Below are positions 18,907 through 30,308 of a DNA stretch of 64,000 nt, one piece after another (the first letter of the stretch is position 1; every line of letters begins with the position of its first letter). The DNA comes from Mucilaginibacter psychrotolerans (lineage in GTDB: Bacteria > Bacteroidota > Bacteroidia > Sphingobacteriales > Sphingobacteriaceae): NCBI RefSeq assembly GCF_004519315.1, contig NZ_SOZE01000012.1:99772-163771 (forward strand), in the 5' to 3' direction. The notes beneath the pieces were generated by a model, which was not told the DNA's origin, searched no databases, and saw only the letters and a list, made by a program, of their open reading frames with translations. Made by a program: the position numbers and the translations under genes.

Positions 18907-21900
18907 TTACTTAATAATAGTAATATTCCCCGAGCGTATGCCCTGCCCGTGTTTTAGGTCGATAATGTAATAATAAACATCCGGCTGTAGGGTGCGGCCG
19001 TTGAAGGTGCCGTCCCAAGGGGTGCCGTACCCTATCGAATTGAACACCTGCTGCCCACCGCGGTTGAAAATCTTCACGGTACAATCGGGGTACAGATTTA
19101 TGTTAGGCAATATCCAGGTATCGTTTATACCATCGCCATTAGGCGTAAACACATTTGGCAGCGTAGTAGCGAACGAAGCGCGCGTTACAATAATGTTGTA
19201 ACGTTTCACGGCATTGCCATCTTCAGCAGTCACCACAACAAATATCTGGTTAGGTCCATCGGCCAGCACTATATCGCCAGATGAAGATCCGCTTGGCACG
19301 GACACGCCGTTTACCTCTATTTTGGCATTCGGCTCGCTTACAATGCCCACCACATTGGTTTTGCTAACGCTACTCAGCACAGTAGCTGTATAGTAATAGG
19401 TGCCGCTTCTGAATATCGGGCTTAGTTCTCCCTGGGTAAGGAACATATTGGTTAAGCTGGCATCGGTAGATGGTGGTTTAACTTCGCGCGTTACCACTAT
19501 CGAATACTTATTGGGTGTACCATCGGCGGCGGTAACCACTACGTTTATCGTATTCGACCCCACAATCAAGGGGATATTTTGCGATGCAGATCCACTGGCT
19601 ACAGGCGTGCCATTAACGGTAATAGAAGCAGTAGCATCGCCAGGCGTAGGCGTAATTTTTACAAAATCGTTTGTGTACGGTACCGTAACGTTGTAGTTAG
19701 TGATTGCGGATGAGAAAACCGGCGACAAGGTACCCTCGCTTAGCACCAGGCTGCCCAGGGTAGCATTGTTGGATGACGCTCTGATGATATCAACATAATA
19801 GGTTTTTTGGTTAGTACCATCCATAGCGGTTACCGTTACCGCTATTTTGTTATGGCCTACCACTAATGGCGCAACTGCCGATGGGATGCCGTTTGGTAAT
19901 AACTGCCCCAGCGTACTTATTGTTGCATTTGCATCGTTTGCTGTTGCTGTAATGGTTGCCGATGTAGTTGCATTGCTAACATTAACCTGGTAGTTGGTTT
20001 CGCCTGCCGAAAAAGCCCGGTCAAGTGGGCCCACACTGGTAGAGAGGGCCGAGAGATCGGCATCAGACGATTTTAGCCTGGTAACCAAAACCGTATAGGT
20101 ATTCTCTTTTGCGCCGTTTTGGGCGGTAACAACTACTTTAACGGGATTTTCCCCTAAGGCCAAGGGCAATAAAGCCGATTGCGTACCGCTGGCAACTGCA
20201 GCGCCGTTAACCGTTACTTTTGCGGTAGCATCGGCAGTAACCGGTGTAAACTTAATCCCTGTAACCTGGTATATCACAAATACCTGGTAGTTCATCGTGG
20301 TACGTGTAAACGCTGGCGAAAGGGTACCGGTGGATTCGGGTATCAGGTTAGCCAAATCGGCGTTGGCTGATGCTTCGCGGGTAGCTACGATGGTATAGGT
20401 TTGCTGCGTACCGTTCTGGGCAGTTACCACTACGGTAATGGTATTGGTTCCCACATTCAGCGGAACGGTGTTGGATGCCGCGCCCGAAGCAACCGTTGTG
20501 CCATTTACTTTAACGGTAGCAGTGGCATCGCTGGTGTTGGGCGTTATGGTAATACCGGCATCAGCATTGCTCACCGTGGTGGTATAGCTGGTTGTACCCG
20601 CAGCAAAAGTCGGGCTCAATGTGCCTGCGCTCAGGGTTATGCCCGCCAGATCTGCATTGGCAGATGGCAGCCTGGAAAGCGACACGGTATAGGTTTTGGT
20701 GTTACCACCCTGGGCCTTCACTACTACCGAAATGCTATTGGCGCCCACGTTCAGCGGAATATCGGGCGAAGCCGTGCCGCTGGCTACAGTTATACCGTTA
20801 ACTGTAACCGTGGAAGTAGCATCGCTGGTGGTTGGGGTTATCTTTATAGTGCTTATCGCATTGGCCACCGTTGCAACGGTATAAGCCGTAGTGCCTGCGG
20901 CAAAAATGGGGTTTATTGGGCCTGCGTTGGTGCTTAACCCGACAAGATCGGCGTTAGCAGAAGCCGCACGGGTAACGGCTATTGTGTACGTATTGGTGGC
21001 CCCGTTTTGTGCTGTAACAATCGCGGTAATGGTGTTGGTGCCAACGGTAATATTAATTGGTGCCGATGCCGCGCCACTCACCACGCTCACGTTATTCACC
21101 TTAACGGTGGCTGTTACATCTGCTACGGTAGGCGTTACGGTAACGCTGGTAACGGCATTGCCCACTGCATCGGTATAATCATTTATGCCCGATTGGAAAG
21201 TAGGCGTAAGCGTGCCGTTGCTTATCGTCAGATTGCTCAGGTCGTTTTCTGATGATAACGCCCGGTTTACGATGACGGTGTAGGTTTTTACAGTTACGCC
21301 ATCCTGTGCAGTAACAACTGTGTTGATGAAGTTGTTGCCAACGTTCAGGAAAATCGGTACCGATGCTGCATTGTTGGTGGCAGGCGTGCCGTTAATGGTT
21401 ATGGTTGCTGTGTTATCGGCCAAAACCGGCGTCAGCCTTAAGCTGGTAACGTTATTGGTAACCAACATGGTGTAGCCAAATATGTTCGACCCGAACGATG
21501 GGCTGTAGTTGCCCGTACTTACCCCCAGCGCGCTCAAGAACGCATTTAATGAAGGCGCACGTGTTATCGTTACCGTATAAGTTTGGGTTGATATACCATC
21601 CTGCGCGGTAACTGTGGTGGTTATTACGTTTGGCCCAACAACCAGGTTTATTGCGCCTGATGCGCTGCCGCTGGTAACGGTTGTTCCATTTACTTTAACC
21701 GTGGCGTTTGGTTCGTTCACCGTAGGCGTAAGTGTAACAGAAGTTACGGCATTGCTTACTGATGCGGTATAGCCAGTAGTTGCCGAAGCAAAAGTTGGCG
21801 TTAGGGTGCCCGCGCTTATGGCAATGTTACTCAAAGTAGCATCGGGCGATGGCGCACGGGTTACGGTTACCGTATAGTTTTTGATGGTACCATCCTGCGC

Positions 21901-24900
21901 GGTGACCGCTATAGTGATGCTGTTTGGCCCAACGATAAGCGGGATACCTGCCGAAGCAGAACCGCTGGCAACGCTTACGCCATTAACCTTTACCGTAGCA
22001 TTTGGTTCTGCAACGGTTGGAGTAACCGCCACGCTGGTGACCAGGTTGCCTACCGATGCATTGTAAGTAACCGTACCCGATGCAAAAGCAGGACTAAGCG
22101 TGCCGCTGCTTAGCGTCAAATCCGCTAGGTCGGCATTTGGCGATTTGGCGCGGGTTACGGTTACCGTATAAGATTTCTGCGTTCCATCTTCGGCGGTAAC
22201 CGTTGCTGTAATAACATTTGGCCCAACCGCTAAAGCAATACCGCCCGATGCCGAGCCGCTGGCAACTAAAGTGCCATTTACCTGCACGGTGGCCGTTACA
22301 TCGGCCACGGTAGGCGTTAAGGTAACTGAGCTGGTTGCGTTGCTTACCGAAGCAGTATAGCTTAACGTACCCTGTGCAAATACAGGGTTAAGCGTGCCGC
22401 TGCTTAGCGTAATATTGGCCAGGTTAGCGTTTGATGATGGCGCACGGGTAACCGTTACGGTGTATGTTTTAGGGGTACCGTCCTGCGCGGTAACTACAGT
22501 GGTGATGGTATTCGACCCAACCGACAGTGCAATATTGCCCGAAGCCGCACCACTGGCCACAGTTGTGCCATTCACTTCTATGGTGGCGGCAGCGTCGGCC
22601 ACTGTTGGCGTCAATTTAATGGTGGTAACGGCATTTGCAACCGAGGCTGTGTAGCTTGTTGTACCTGCGGCAAACACGGGGCTTAAGGTGCCTGCGCTTA
22701 AAGTGATGTTAGCTAAATCGGCGTTTGAAGATTGCGCCCGGGTTACCGTTACCTTATAGGTTTTGGTTGAAGTGCCATCCTGGGCGGTAACTACGGTAGT
22801 AATTACGTTGGCCCCTACCGTCAATGGAATATTGGCAGATGCTGCACCGCTGGCAACAGTTATGCCATTTACTTTAATTGTTGCTCCGGCATCCGCAGTA
22901 GTCGGCGTGAGGTTAATAGCAGTAACGGCGTTGCCCACGTTAGCCGTGTAATTTAATGAACCCGCTGCAAATGATGGGTTCAAAGAGCCTGTACTCAGCG
23001 TTATGTTTGCTAAATCGGCATTAGCCGACGGTGCACGGGTTACGGTTATAGTATAAGTTTTGGTATTGATGCCATCCTCGGCAGTAATAACCGTGGTAAT
23101 GGTATTGCCGCCAACATTCAGGTTGATAGCACCCGAAGGCGTGCCGCTGGCTACCGTAGTTCCGTTTACGGTAATATTAGCATGCGATTCGCTGGTGGCA
23201 GCAGTGACCTGTATGCTGTTGGTTGCGTTACCAACAGCTACCGTGTAAGATGAAGTTGCCTGCGCGAAAGCCGGCGTTAATGTACCAACACTCACTGCTA
23301 GTGATAGCAGGTTAGCATCGGTAGATGCTACCGGCACTGCCCGGGTAATATTTACCGCGTAATTTTTTACCGTTCCATCCTGCGCGGTTACCTGTACGGT
23401 AACCAGGTTTGTACCTACCGCCAAGGGTATTGCCGAAGACGCCGAGCCGCCCGCAACAGTATTACCGTTCACTTTAATTGTGGCGTTGGCATCACTGTTG
23501 GTTGGCGTTATAGTGATGGTAGTGGTAGCGTTGCTAACCAGATCGGTGTAGCTGGTAATCGCCGGGTTAAACGTTGGCGATATAGAGCCGGTGCTTAGCA
23601 CCAGGTTAGATAGATCGGCATTGGATGATTGCTGCCTGGTAACCGTTACGGTGTATGTTTTTGTAGTACTGCCATCCTGTGCCGTAACCGTAGTGGTAAT
23701 TACGTTTGCCCCTACCGTTAAAGCTATTGCGCCCGACGCCGAGCCGCTGGTAACGGTTGTGCCATTAACCTTGACGGTGGCATTCGGTTCATTTACGGAA
23801 GGCGTTATGCTTATAGATGTTGTTGTATTGGCAACTGTGGCGGAATAACCTGTGGTAGCCGAAGCAAAGCCCGGGCTTAAAGTGCCTGCGCTAAGGGCCA
23901 GGTTACTCAACGTGGCATCAGCAGATGCTGCACGGGTAACCGTCACTTTATAAATTTTAGTACTGCCGTTTTCCGCAGTAACAACGGTATTGATTACGTT
24001 GGCACCCACGTTAAGCGCTATATTGCCCGATGCCGTACCGCTTGCTACCGTAGTACCGTTTACAGTAACTGTTGCGGTGGCATCGCTTACTGTTGGTGTG
24101 AGTGTAATGGTGGTAATAGCATTCCCAACCGAAACCGTATAGTTTGTTGTGCCGCTGGCAAACGACGGGTTCAAGCTGCCGGTGCTCAGCACCAGGTTAG
24201 CCAAATCGGCATTGGAAGATGCCGGGCGGCTTACATTGATGGTATAAGTTTTGGTGCTACCATCCTGTGCAGTTACCACTACGGTTACCGTATTGCCGCC
24301 AACTATCAGTGGTATGGCAGTAGATGCCGAGCCGCTGACAACCGTGTTGCCATTTACTTTAATAGAGGCATTGGCCTCGTTTTGCGTAGGCGTTATAGTG
24401 ATAGCGTTATCTGAATTGGCAACGGTAAGCGTATAGGCCCCGTTTGCACTGGTAAAGCCAGGCGATAGCGTGCCTGCGCTTACCGTTAAGCCAGCCAGCG
24501 TCGCATCCGAAGAAGCGGCCCTGTTGATGCTCACCGTATAAGTTTTGGTAGTACTGCCATCCTGTGCGGTAACAACTACGGCAATGCTGTTGGCACCCAC
24601 ATTAAGGGCAATTGCGCCCGATGCCGTGCCGCTGGCAACCGCCGTTCCGTTTACTGTTACAAGGGCAGTTGCATCGCTAAGCGTTGGGGTTATAGTGGTG
24701 CTTGCTGTTGCGTTGCCTACACTAGAGCTGTAAAACAAAGTACCCACGGCAAATATCGGCGACAGCGCGCCGCTGCTTGCAGAAATGTTAGCCAGATTGG
24801 CATTTGTCGATGGCGCACGGGTTACATTTATGGTATAAGTGTTTGTGGTGGTGCCATCTTGTGCCGTAACTATTACAGCGATATTGTTATCACCCACGGT

Positions 24901-27900
24901 TAACGGTACAGCTGCCGATGCTGCACCGCTTGCTGTTGCAACCCCATTTACCGTTACCGTTGCAGTAGCATCGGCAAGCGTAGGCGTTAAGGTAATCGTA
25001 GCTGTAGCGTTGCTTACTGATGCCGTATAAGCCAGCGTTGCTGAAGTGAAAGCCGGGTTCAACGTACCTGCGCTGATGGCAAGGTTTGCAAGAGCTGCAT
25101 CTGCCGATGCCGCGCGGGTAACGGTTAGGCTGTAGTTATTAACGGTACCGTCTTCGGCGGTAACCTTTACAGTAATAACATTTGCGCCCACCGTTAAGGG
25201 TTGTACCGCCGATGCTACGCCGCTTGGCGTAGTAACACCGTTTACGGTTAAAGTTGCTACCCCGCTGTTTGCCGTTGCCGTTATGCTGATGCCTGTGGTA
25301 GCGTTGTTTACAGATGCGGTGTATCCGGTAGTTAACGGTGTAAACGCAGGCGACAAACTGCCCGAGCTAAGGGTAAACCCGGACAGGGTGGCATCTGAGG
25401 ATTGCGCCCTGGTTACATTGATGGTATACGTTTGGGTGGTACCGTCCTCTGCAGTAACCAGCGTGGTGATTACATTAGCGCCAACGTTAAGGGTTATACC
25501 CGCAGATGGGGTGCCGCTAGCCACAGTAATGCCGTTTACCTGTATTGCTGCAGATCCATCTGCAGCGATAGGTGTCAGGGTGATAGTGCTTACCGTGTTA
25601 CTTACCGTGCTGGTATATAAAAGCGTTCCGGATGCGAAAACCGGCGATAAGGCACCCGAACTCAGGCTGATACCAGCCAGGTTTGAGTTGTTTGAAGCAG
25701 CCCTGGCTATATTTACAGTATAGGTTTTAGTAGTAATTCCATCTTCAGCGGTGACCACCGTTGTAACCACGTTTGAGCCAGTGTTAAGCGGTATTGCGGC
25801 AGATGCAGAACCACTGCTAACCGCCGCACCGTTTACTTGTATGGTCGCACTAACATCAGATGCGGTCGGCGTTAGGGTAATACTGGTAACGCTGTTGTTC
25901 ACCAACGCGCTGTAAACGAAAATACCTGACCCAAAGGTGGGCGACAAAGTACCCTGACTTAAAGCCAGCGCGGAAAGATCGGCATATGTGGATGCAGCTC
26001 TGGTAACCGTAAGGCTGTAAGTTTTTAACGTGGTGCCATCCTGCGCTGTTACAACGGTGGTAATTACGTTTGTACCAACATTTAGCGGGATAGTGGTAGA
26101 TGCTGCCCCACTTGCAACAGTAACACCGTTTACTGATATAGTAGCCGTGGCATCGGCAGTGGTTGGTGTTATGCTGATACCGGTTACCGAATTAGCTACG
26201 GCGGCCGTATAATTTAGCGTAGCAGCGTTAAACACAGGTGTTAAGGCACCATTGCTCAACGCCATCGAAGCAAGATCTGCATTTACCGATGCCGCCCTTG
26301 TTACTTGTATAATGTAAGTTTTGTTATTGCCGTTCTCGTCGGTTACTATGGTGGTAATGGTATTAAGCCCTACGGTTAACGGGATAGAAGTTGATGCCGC
26401 TCCACTCGCCACTGTATTACCGTTTACCTGTATAGTGGCCAGGCCGTTGGGGCTGGTTGGTGTAATTGTAAAGCCGGTTGTAGCATTGCTTACAGCTGTT
26501 GTATAATTAATTGTACCTGAAGTAAATGCCGGGCTCAATGTACCCGCACTTACGGTCAAACCAGATAGATCGGCATTTGGCGGCACCGGTATCCTGTTTA
26601 CGGTGAGGGTATATGTTTTTTTGGTAACGCCATCAGTAGCAGTCACCACGATTGAAATGGTATTTACGCCAAGTGCAAGCGGCACCGGCGTGGAGGCTGC
26701 ACCACTAACGACAGTTACGCCGTCTATCTTGATGTTGGCCGCTGCATCTACGGCTGTCGGCGTAATAATGATACTTGATTTTGAAACACTGGCACTATAT
26801 GCCGTTGTTGCCGAAACAAATGCGGGCGATAAAGTACCAAAATCAAGCGCGATGTTACTTAAACGTGCTTCGTTGGTTATATTAACTATTTGTATAGTTA
26901 TGTTTTTAGTGCTGCTGCCGCCAAGGTTGTAAGCAGTAATGGTATAACTACGGGCTGCCGTTACTGCCGTAGGCGTTCCGCTTATAATACCGGTTTTATT
27001 ATCAAATACCAGCCCGTTGGGTAAATAATTGTGGGGGTATATGCCATAGCCTACCGTTTCGATTTTACGCACGGCATTGTTTCCATAATCTGCCACAAAA
27101 AGGTGCCCGTTTTGGTCTGCTGCCACACCCAGGGGGTACGAGAAACTTGACGACATACCGTTGCCGTTCAACAACCTATACTGTCCATCCCCGGCAAAAA
27201 TGGTTACGTCGCCAGAAGGTGTGATTCTCCGAATTTTGCTGTTAGCCGCATCGGCTACATATATGGTACCTATCGGGTCTACCGCAACTGCAGCCGGCGA
27301 ATTAAATGCTGCGGCAGTTCCTACACCGTCAATTTCCCCTGCGGTTCCCCGGCCGGCAAAAGTTGTCACCAACCCTCCGGGCGTTATTTTTCTTATCACC
27401 TGGCCAACAAGGTCGGCCACAAAAACATTACCGCTAAAATCGCTGGCAATGCCTATCGGCATCGTAAATGTTGCCGAAGCACCCGGACCATTTGCCGAGC
27501 CGGTTGCACCCGTTCCGGCGAGTAGTGTTACCTGTCCGTCGAGCGTCCTTTTTCGGATCGTTTTATTATCTGTGTCGGCTATGTATATATTCGATAATCC
27601 GTCTACAGCCACTCCCGAAGGGTTAGCAAATTCCGCATCCGCATCGGCTCCGTTAACATAGCCATAATTACCAGCATAACCCGCAAGCGTGCTAACCGTT
27701 CCAGATGGCAATATCATCCTGATTTTGTTATTACCTGCATCCGCAACATAAATATTCCCCTGTGCATCCGAGCCCAATCCGGTTACACTTTTTAAACCAG
27801 CGCCTGTTCCGGTGAACAGCGACACAGCACCCGCCGGCGTTAATTTGCGTATTTGATGTGTCCCATCAGCCACATAAACATTGCCGGCTGCATCGGTAGT

Positions 27901-29628
27901 TATACCCCATGGTGCAGAAATCCCCGTTGCGAACGTAGTTACGTTCCCATAACTAATTGCGGGTACCGCGCCACCTGTATTGGTAGGTGCTAAACTTGGT
28001 ATAGCAGTATTTACTGGAAAGACATTAGTAGTAGGGTATGATATAATGGGGCCGGCAACGGCTGCTTTTGCCCTAACTACAGATACAAGGTAATTGCTCA
28101 CAGTCAACCCATCTTCGGCGGTCACCGTTATAGTGATACTGTTATTGCCTACGTTTAAAGGGATGGCATTAGATGTTGAACCGCTTGCCAGCGGGGCGCC
28201 GTTCACCGCTAATACTGCTTGAAGGTTATTTAAAGCGGGGGTAACCGTAGTGGTTAATATACTGTTGGCTACACTAATAACGTAGTTTTTGGAGCTTCCT
28301 GAAAAAACAGGGTTTAAACTCCCAACACTTGCTGATAAACTATTAAGCGTTGCATCTGTAGAAGGCAATCTTACTGCTATGCTTACGGTTGTGGTGCTTC
28401 CACCGTTATCGTTATAAGCACTAATGGTGTAAATATCTGCAGGAGTCACAACTGTAGCGGTACCACTAATAATACCGGTTGTAGAATCGAAGCTGAGGCC
28501 TGCCGGCAGTGCTTTATCAATAGAATAGCCTTTGGTAGTTGCCTTGCGGATAACGTTAGTACTATTATCTGCTGTGTACAAATTGCCGTTTGCATCAATA
28601 GTAATACCTATCGGAAAACCAAAAATGGCATCGGTACCCACACCATCTGTCCTGCCAAAATAACCATCCTTACCGGCAAACGTAGTAACTACGCCTGCAG
28701 GGCTTATTTTGCGTATCAGGCTATTAAATGAATCTGATACATAAACATATCCGTTAGCATCTACCGTTAAATCATAAGGTTTGTTAAATGTGGCCGTATT
28801 TCCGGTACCATTTGCAGAGCCTACAGAAGCACCGCCGGCCAACGTAGTAACCGCGCCTCCGGGCGTTATTTTACGTATGGCGCTATTGCCCAAATCAGCT
28901 ACATAAACGTTGCCTGCTGCATCTACCGCTATTCCAAAAGGCGTGGCAAACTGTGCGGTTACACTGGTGCCATCCTTTAGGCCCTTTGCGCCGCTACCTG
29001 CCAATACGCTTACCACACCACCGCTTATCTTACGTATCCGGTTGTTGCCATAATCGGCCACGTAAACGTTACCCGAGGCATCTACCGCTACATCCTGTGG
29101 GTTTTTAAAAGTTGCCGTGGCGGCCGGCCCGTTGGCAAAGCCCTGTGCACCGCTGCCCGCCAATACGGTAACCACCCCTGCCGGTGTGGCCATTTTTATC
29201 TGTTGGTTGCCTGTATCGGCGATATAAACGTTTCCTGCCGCATCTACCGCAATACCACCCGGGTACAGCAATCCGGTGGAAATAAAAGTACTCACCAGGC
29301 CTCCGGGGGTTACCTTACGAATGGAGTTGTTACCATAATCTGCCACGTAGATATTTCCTGCGGCATCATTGGCGATGGCATAAGGTGTTTTGAAGCGCGC
29401 GGCAGCACCAAGCCCGTCTGCAGAGCCGGATGCACCATTGCCCGCCAAAGTAGTTACATTGCTATATGCCGTTGCAGGTACCGCGCCGCCGCTATTGGTT
29501 GGCAGCAAATTGGCAATGGTGTGGCCCACCACGTAAACCTGCGGCCCCGGATATGAAATATTTGGAGCCTGTGAGAAGCCTGCACGGGCAGTGAGTAGTA
29601 AAATTAAGGCAAGTAAAGTTTTCTTCAT
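18907..29628 (-). CDS. giant type IX-secreted surface protein with two NHL propellers and 27 cadherin-like beta-sandwich domains
   Basis: I start at the ATG at 29628 (MKKTLLALILLLTARAGFSQ, a signal peptide), not the earlier in-frame one at 29655, giving about 3573 residues. Domain order: six NHL repeats (GNIYVADYGNNSIRKV-like; about 28540-29480), a putative-Ig linker (LSFDSTTGIISGT), one cadherin-like beta-sandwich domain, six more NHL repeats (about 27040-27990), a second linker (LVFDNKTGIISGT), then 26 tandem beta-sandwich domains of about 98 residues (19186-26887) each with LSxGxLxPxF and VTxxDGxxKTYT motifs. The end is a gliding-motility/type IX sorting domain with FTPNGDGINDTW and VYYYIIDLKHG. 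Six repeats per block fit two six-bladed propellers. Likely a very long, cell-surface or released adhesin or binding protein. The ligand is unknown. The DNA of the array is strongly repetitive but diverged. Confidence 0.93.
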   Translation of the reverse strand: MKKTLLALILLLTARAGFSQAPNISYPGPQVYVVGHTIANLLPTNSGGAVPATAYSNVTTLAGNGASGSADGLGAAARFKTPYAIANDAAGNIYVADYGNNSIRKVTPGGLVSTFISTGLLYPGGIAVDAAGNVYIADTGNQQIKMATPAGVVTVLAGSGAQGFANGPAATATFKNPQDVAVDASGNVYVADYGNNRIRKISGGVVSVLAGSGAKGLKDGTSVTAQFATPFGIAVDAAGNVYVADLGNSAIRKITPGGAVTTLAGGASVGSANGTGNTATFNKPYDLTVDANGYVYVSDSFNSLIRKISPAGVVTTFAGKDGYFGRTDGVGTDAIFGFPIGITIDANGNLYTADNSTNVIRKATTKGYSIDKALPAGLSFDSTTGIISGTATVVTPADIYTISAYNDNGGSTTTVSIAVRLPSTDATLNSLSASVGSLNPVFSGSSKNYVISVANSILTTTVTPALNNLQAVLAVNGAPLASGSTSNAIPLNVGNNSITITVTAEDGLTVSNYLVSVVRAKAAVAGPIISYPTTNVFPVNTAIPSLAPTNTGGAVPAISYGNVTTFATGISAPWGITTDAAGNVYVADGTHQIRKLTPAGAVSLFTGTGAGLKSVTGLGSDAQGNIYVADAGNNKIRMILPSGTVSTLAGYAGNYGYVNGADADAEFANPSGVAVDGLSNIYIADTDNKTIRKRTLDGQVTLLAGTGATGSANGPGASATFTMPIGIASDFSGNVFVADLVGQVIRKITPGGLVTTFAGRGTAGEIDGVGTAAAFNSPAAVAVDPIGTIYVADAANSKIRRITPSGDVTIFAGDGQYRLLNGNGMSSSFSYPLGVAADQNGHLFVADYGNNAVRKIETVGYGIYPHNYLPNGLVFDNKTGIISGTPTAVTAARSYTITAYNLGGSSTKNITIQIVNITNEARLSNIALDFGTLSPAFVSATTAYSASVSKSSIIITPTAVDAAANIKIDGVTVVSGAASTPVPLALGVNTISIVVTATDGVTKKTYTLTVNRIPVPPNADLSGLTVSAGTLSPAFTSGTINYTTAVSNATTGFTITPTSPNGLATIQVNGNTVASGAASTSIPLTVGLNTITTIVTDENGNNKTYIIQVTRAASVNADLASMALSNGALTPVFNAATLNYTAAVANSVTGISITPTTADATATISVNGVTVASGAASTTIPLNVGTNVITTVVTAQDGTTLKTYSLTVTRAASTYADLSALALSQGTLSPTFGSGIFVYSALVNNSVTSITLTPTASDVSATIQVNGAAVSSGSASAAIPLNTGSNVVTTVVTAEDGITTKTYTVNIARAASNNSNLAGISLSSGALSPVFASGTLLYTSTVSNTVSTITLTPIAADGSAAIQVNGITVASGTPSAGITLNVGANVITTLVTAEDGTTQTYTINVTRAQSSDATLSGFTLSSGSLSPAFTPLTTGYTASVNNATTGISITATANSGVATLTVNGVTTPSGVASAVQPLTVGANVITVKVTAEDGTVNNYSLTVTRAASADAALANLAISAGTLNPAFTSATLAYTASVSNATATITLTPTLADATATVTVNGVATASGAASAAVPLTVGDNNIAVIVTAQDGTTTNTYTINVTRAPSTNANLANISASSGALSPIFAVGTLFYSSSVGNATASTTITPTLSDATALVTVNGTAVASGTASGAIALNVGANSIAVVVTAQDGSTTKTYTVSINRAASSDATLAGLTVSAGTLSPGFTSANGAYTLTVANSDNAITITPTQNEANASIKVNGNTVVSGSASTAIPLIVGGNTVTVVVTAQDGSTKTYTINVSRPASSNADLANLVLSTGSLNPSFASGTTNYTVSVGNAITTITLTPTVSDATATVTVNGTTVASGTASGNIALNVGANVINTVVTAENGSTKIYKVTVTRAASADATLSNLALSAGTLSPGFASATTGYSATVANTTTSISITPSVNEPNATVKVNGTTVTSGSASGAIALTVGANVITTTVTAQDGSTTKTYTVTVTRQQSSNADLSNLVLSTGSISPTFNPAITSYTDLVSNATTTITITPTNSDANATIKVNGNTVAGGSASSAIPLAVGTNLVTVQVTAQDGTVKNYAVNITRAVPVASTDANLLSLAVSVGTLTPAFAQATSSYTVAVGNATNSIQVTAATSESHANITVNGTTVASGTPSGAINLNVGGNTITTVITAEDGINTKTYTITVTRAPSANADLANITLSTGSLNPSFAAGSLNYTANVGNAVTAINLTPTTADAGATIKVNGITVASGAASANIPLTVGANVITTVVTAQDGTSTKTYKVTVTRAQSSNADLANITLSAGTLSPVFAAGTTSYTASVANAVTTIKLTPTVADAAATIEVNGTTVASGAASGNIALSVGSNTITTVVTAQDGTPKTYTVTVTRAPSSNANLANITLSSGTLNPVFAQGTLSYTASVSNATSSVTLTPTVADVTATVQVNGTLVASGSASGGIALAVGPNVITATVTAEDGTQKSYTVTVTRAKSPNADLADLTLSSGTLSPAFASGTVTYNASVGNLVTSVAVTPTVAEPNATVKVNGVSVASGSASAGIPLIVGPNSITIAVTAQDGTIKNYTVTVTRAPSPDATLSNIAISAGTLTPTFASATTGYTASVSNAVTSVTLTPTVNEPNATVKVNGTTVTSGSASGAINLVVGPNVITTTVTAQDGISTQTYTVTITRAPSLNAFLSALGVSTGNYSPSFGSNIFGYTMLVTNNVTSLRLTPVLADNTATITINGTPATNNAASVPIFLNVGNNFINTVVTAQDGVTVKTYTVIVNRALSSENDLSNLTISNGTLTPTFQSGINDYTDAVGNAVTSVTVTPTVADVTATVKVNNVSVVSGAASAPINITVGTNTITAIVTAQNGATNTYTIAVTRAASANADLVGLSTNAGPINPIFAAGTTAYTVATVANAISTIKITPTTSDATSTVTVNGITVASGTASPDIPLNVGANSISVVVKAQGGNTKTYTVSLSRLPSANADLAGITLSAGTLSPTFAAGTTSYTTTVSNADAGITITPNTSDATATVKVNGTTVASGAASNTVPLNVGTNTITVVVTAQNGTQQTYTIVATREASANADLANLIPESTGTLSPAFTRTTMNYQVFVIYQVTGIKFTPVTADATAKVTVNGAAVASGTQSALLPLALGENPVKVVVTAQNGAKENTYTVLVTRLKSSDADLSALSTSVGPLDRAFSAGETNYQVNVSNATTSATITATANDANATISTLGQLLPNGIPSAVAPLVVGHNKIAVTVTAMDGTNQKTYYVDIIRASSNNATLGSLVLSEGTLSPVFSSAITNYNVTVPYTNDFVKITPTPGDATASITVNGTPVASGSASQNIPLIVGSNTINVVVTAADGTPNKYSIVVTREVKPPSTDASLTNMFLTQGELSPIFRSGTYYYTATVLSSVSKTNVVGIVSEPNAKIEVNGVSVPSGSSSGDIVLADGPNQIFVVVTAEDGNAVKRYNIIVTRASFATTLPNVFTPNGDGINDTWILPNINLYPDCTVKIFNRGGQQVFNSIGYGTPWDGTFNGRTLQPDVYYYIIDLKHGQGIRSGNITIIK

Positions 29629-30308
29629 CGTATCAAATCGGTCATCATGCCGCAAAATTCTTGTTGTATTCGCTGGAGTACCAATATCACACGCGAGTAC
29701 CCAACGGCGCTATTTGCTCATACTATTATTCAGAATACACCTAAAAAACAACTAAATTTTGCCTTAAACCGCCACGAAAAACACCAAACGGGTCTTTGGT
29801 TAGTATTATACTGCGATTGAAAAGGGGGGGCCTTACATACATCAGTAAAGAAGTTTCAATAGTTATTAATAAGGGTATTTTAACTTCAAAAATAATAAAT
29901 TTCTTTCATCTATTGCTAAACCCCCATAATTAGGTGTTAATAAACTGTTAATGAGAAATTTATAGGGGGAAATTACGACTATTATTCCTATTATCAAAAC
30001 TATAGCTGCGGGGCAGCACATAAATGCTTCATTGTCAATATCATACTTTTAGTTCCTTACAGCTATCATTTTGGCAATAAAAATCTATCTATTCTAAAAG
30101 AGTTTTTATATAATTACTTTATGGTTATTGAATAAAACTTACAAAAAAACCTCAAGAAATTATTTTTAGGTATAAAAAAATACAACTCCATCAAAATATC
30201 ATCATTTAAGCAATAAAAAAAATAATAAATTAACACTAATATTAAAACATGTATAATTATTGTTACCTTACGTTTAAATAAAAATACATTACCCCTATCC
30301 GAGCATTT
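29629..30308. other. AT-rich divergent intergenic region
   Basis: About 680 bp separate the giant gene (minus) and the TonB-dependent receptor (plus). The DNA is very AT-rich and must hold both promoters. A lone TATTTTTG-like box lies on the minus strand near 29886, but no matching -33 box is at the right distance. I see no gene. A run of eight G residues occurs near 29825. Confidence 0.5.

Noticed and set aside
19186..26890. Many plus-strand frames with VTPFTV/ASAxVGV-type repeats
   Set aside because: They are antisense shadows of the repeated beta-sandwich domains in the giant gene.
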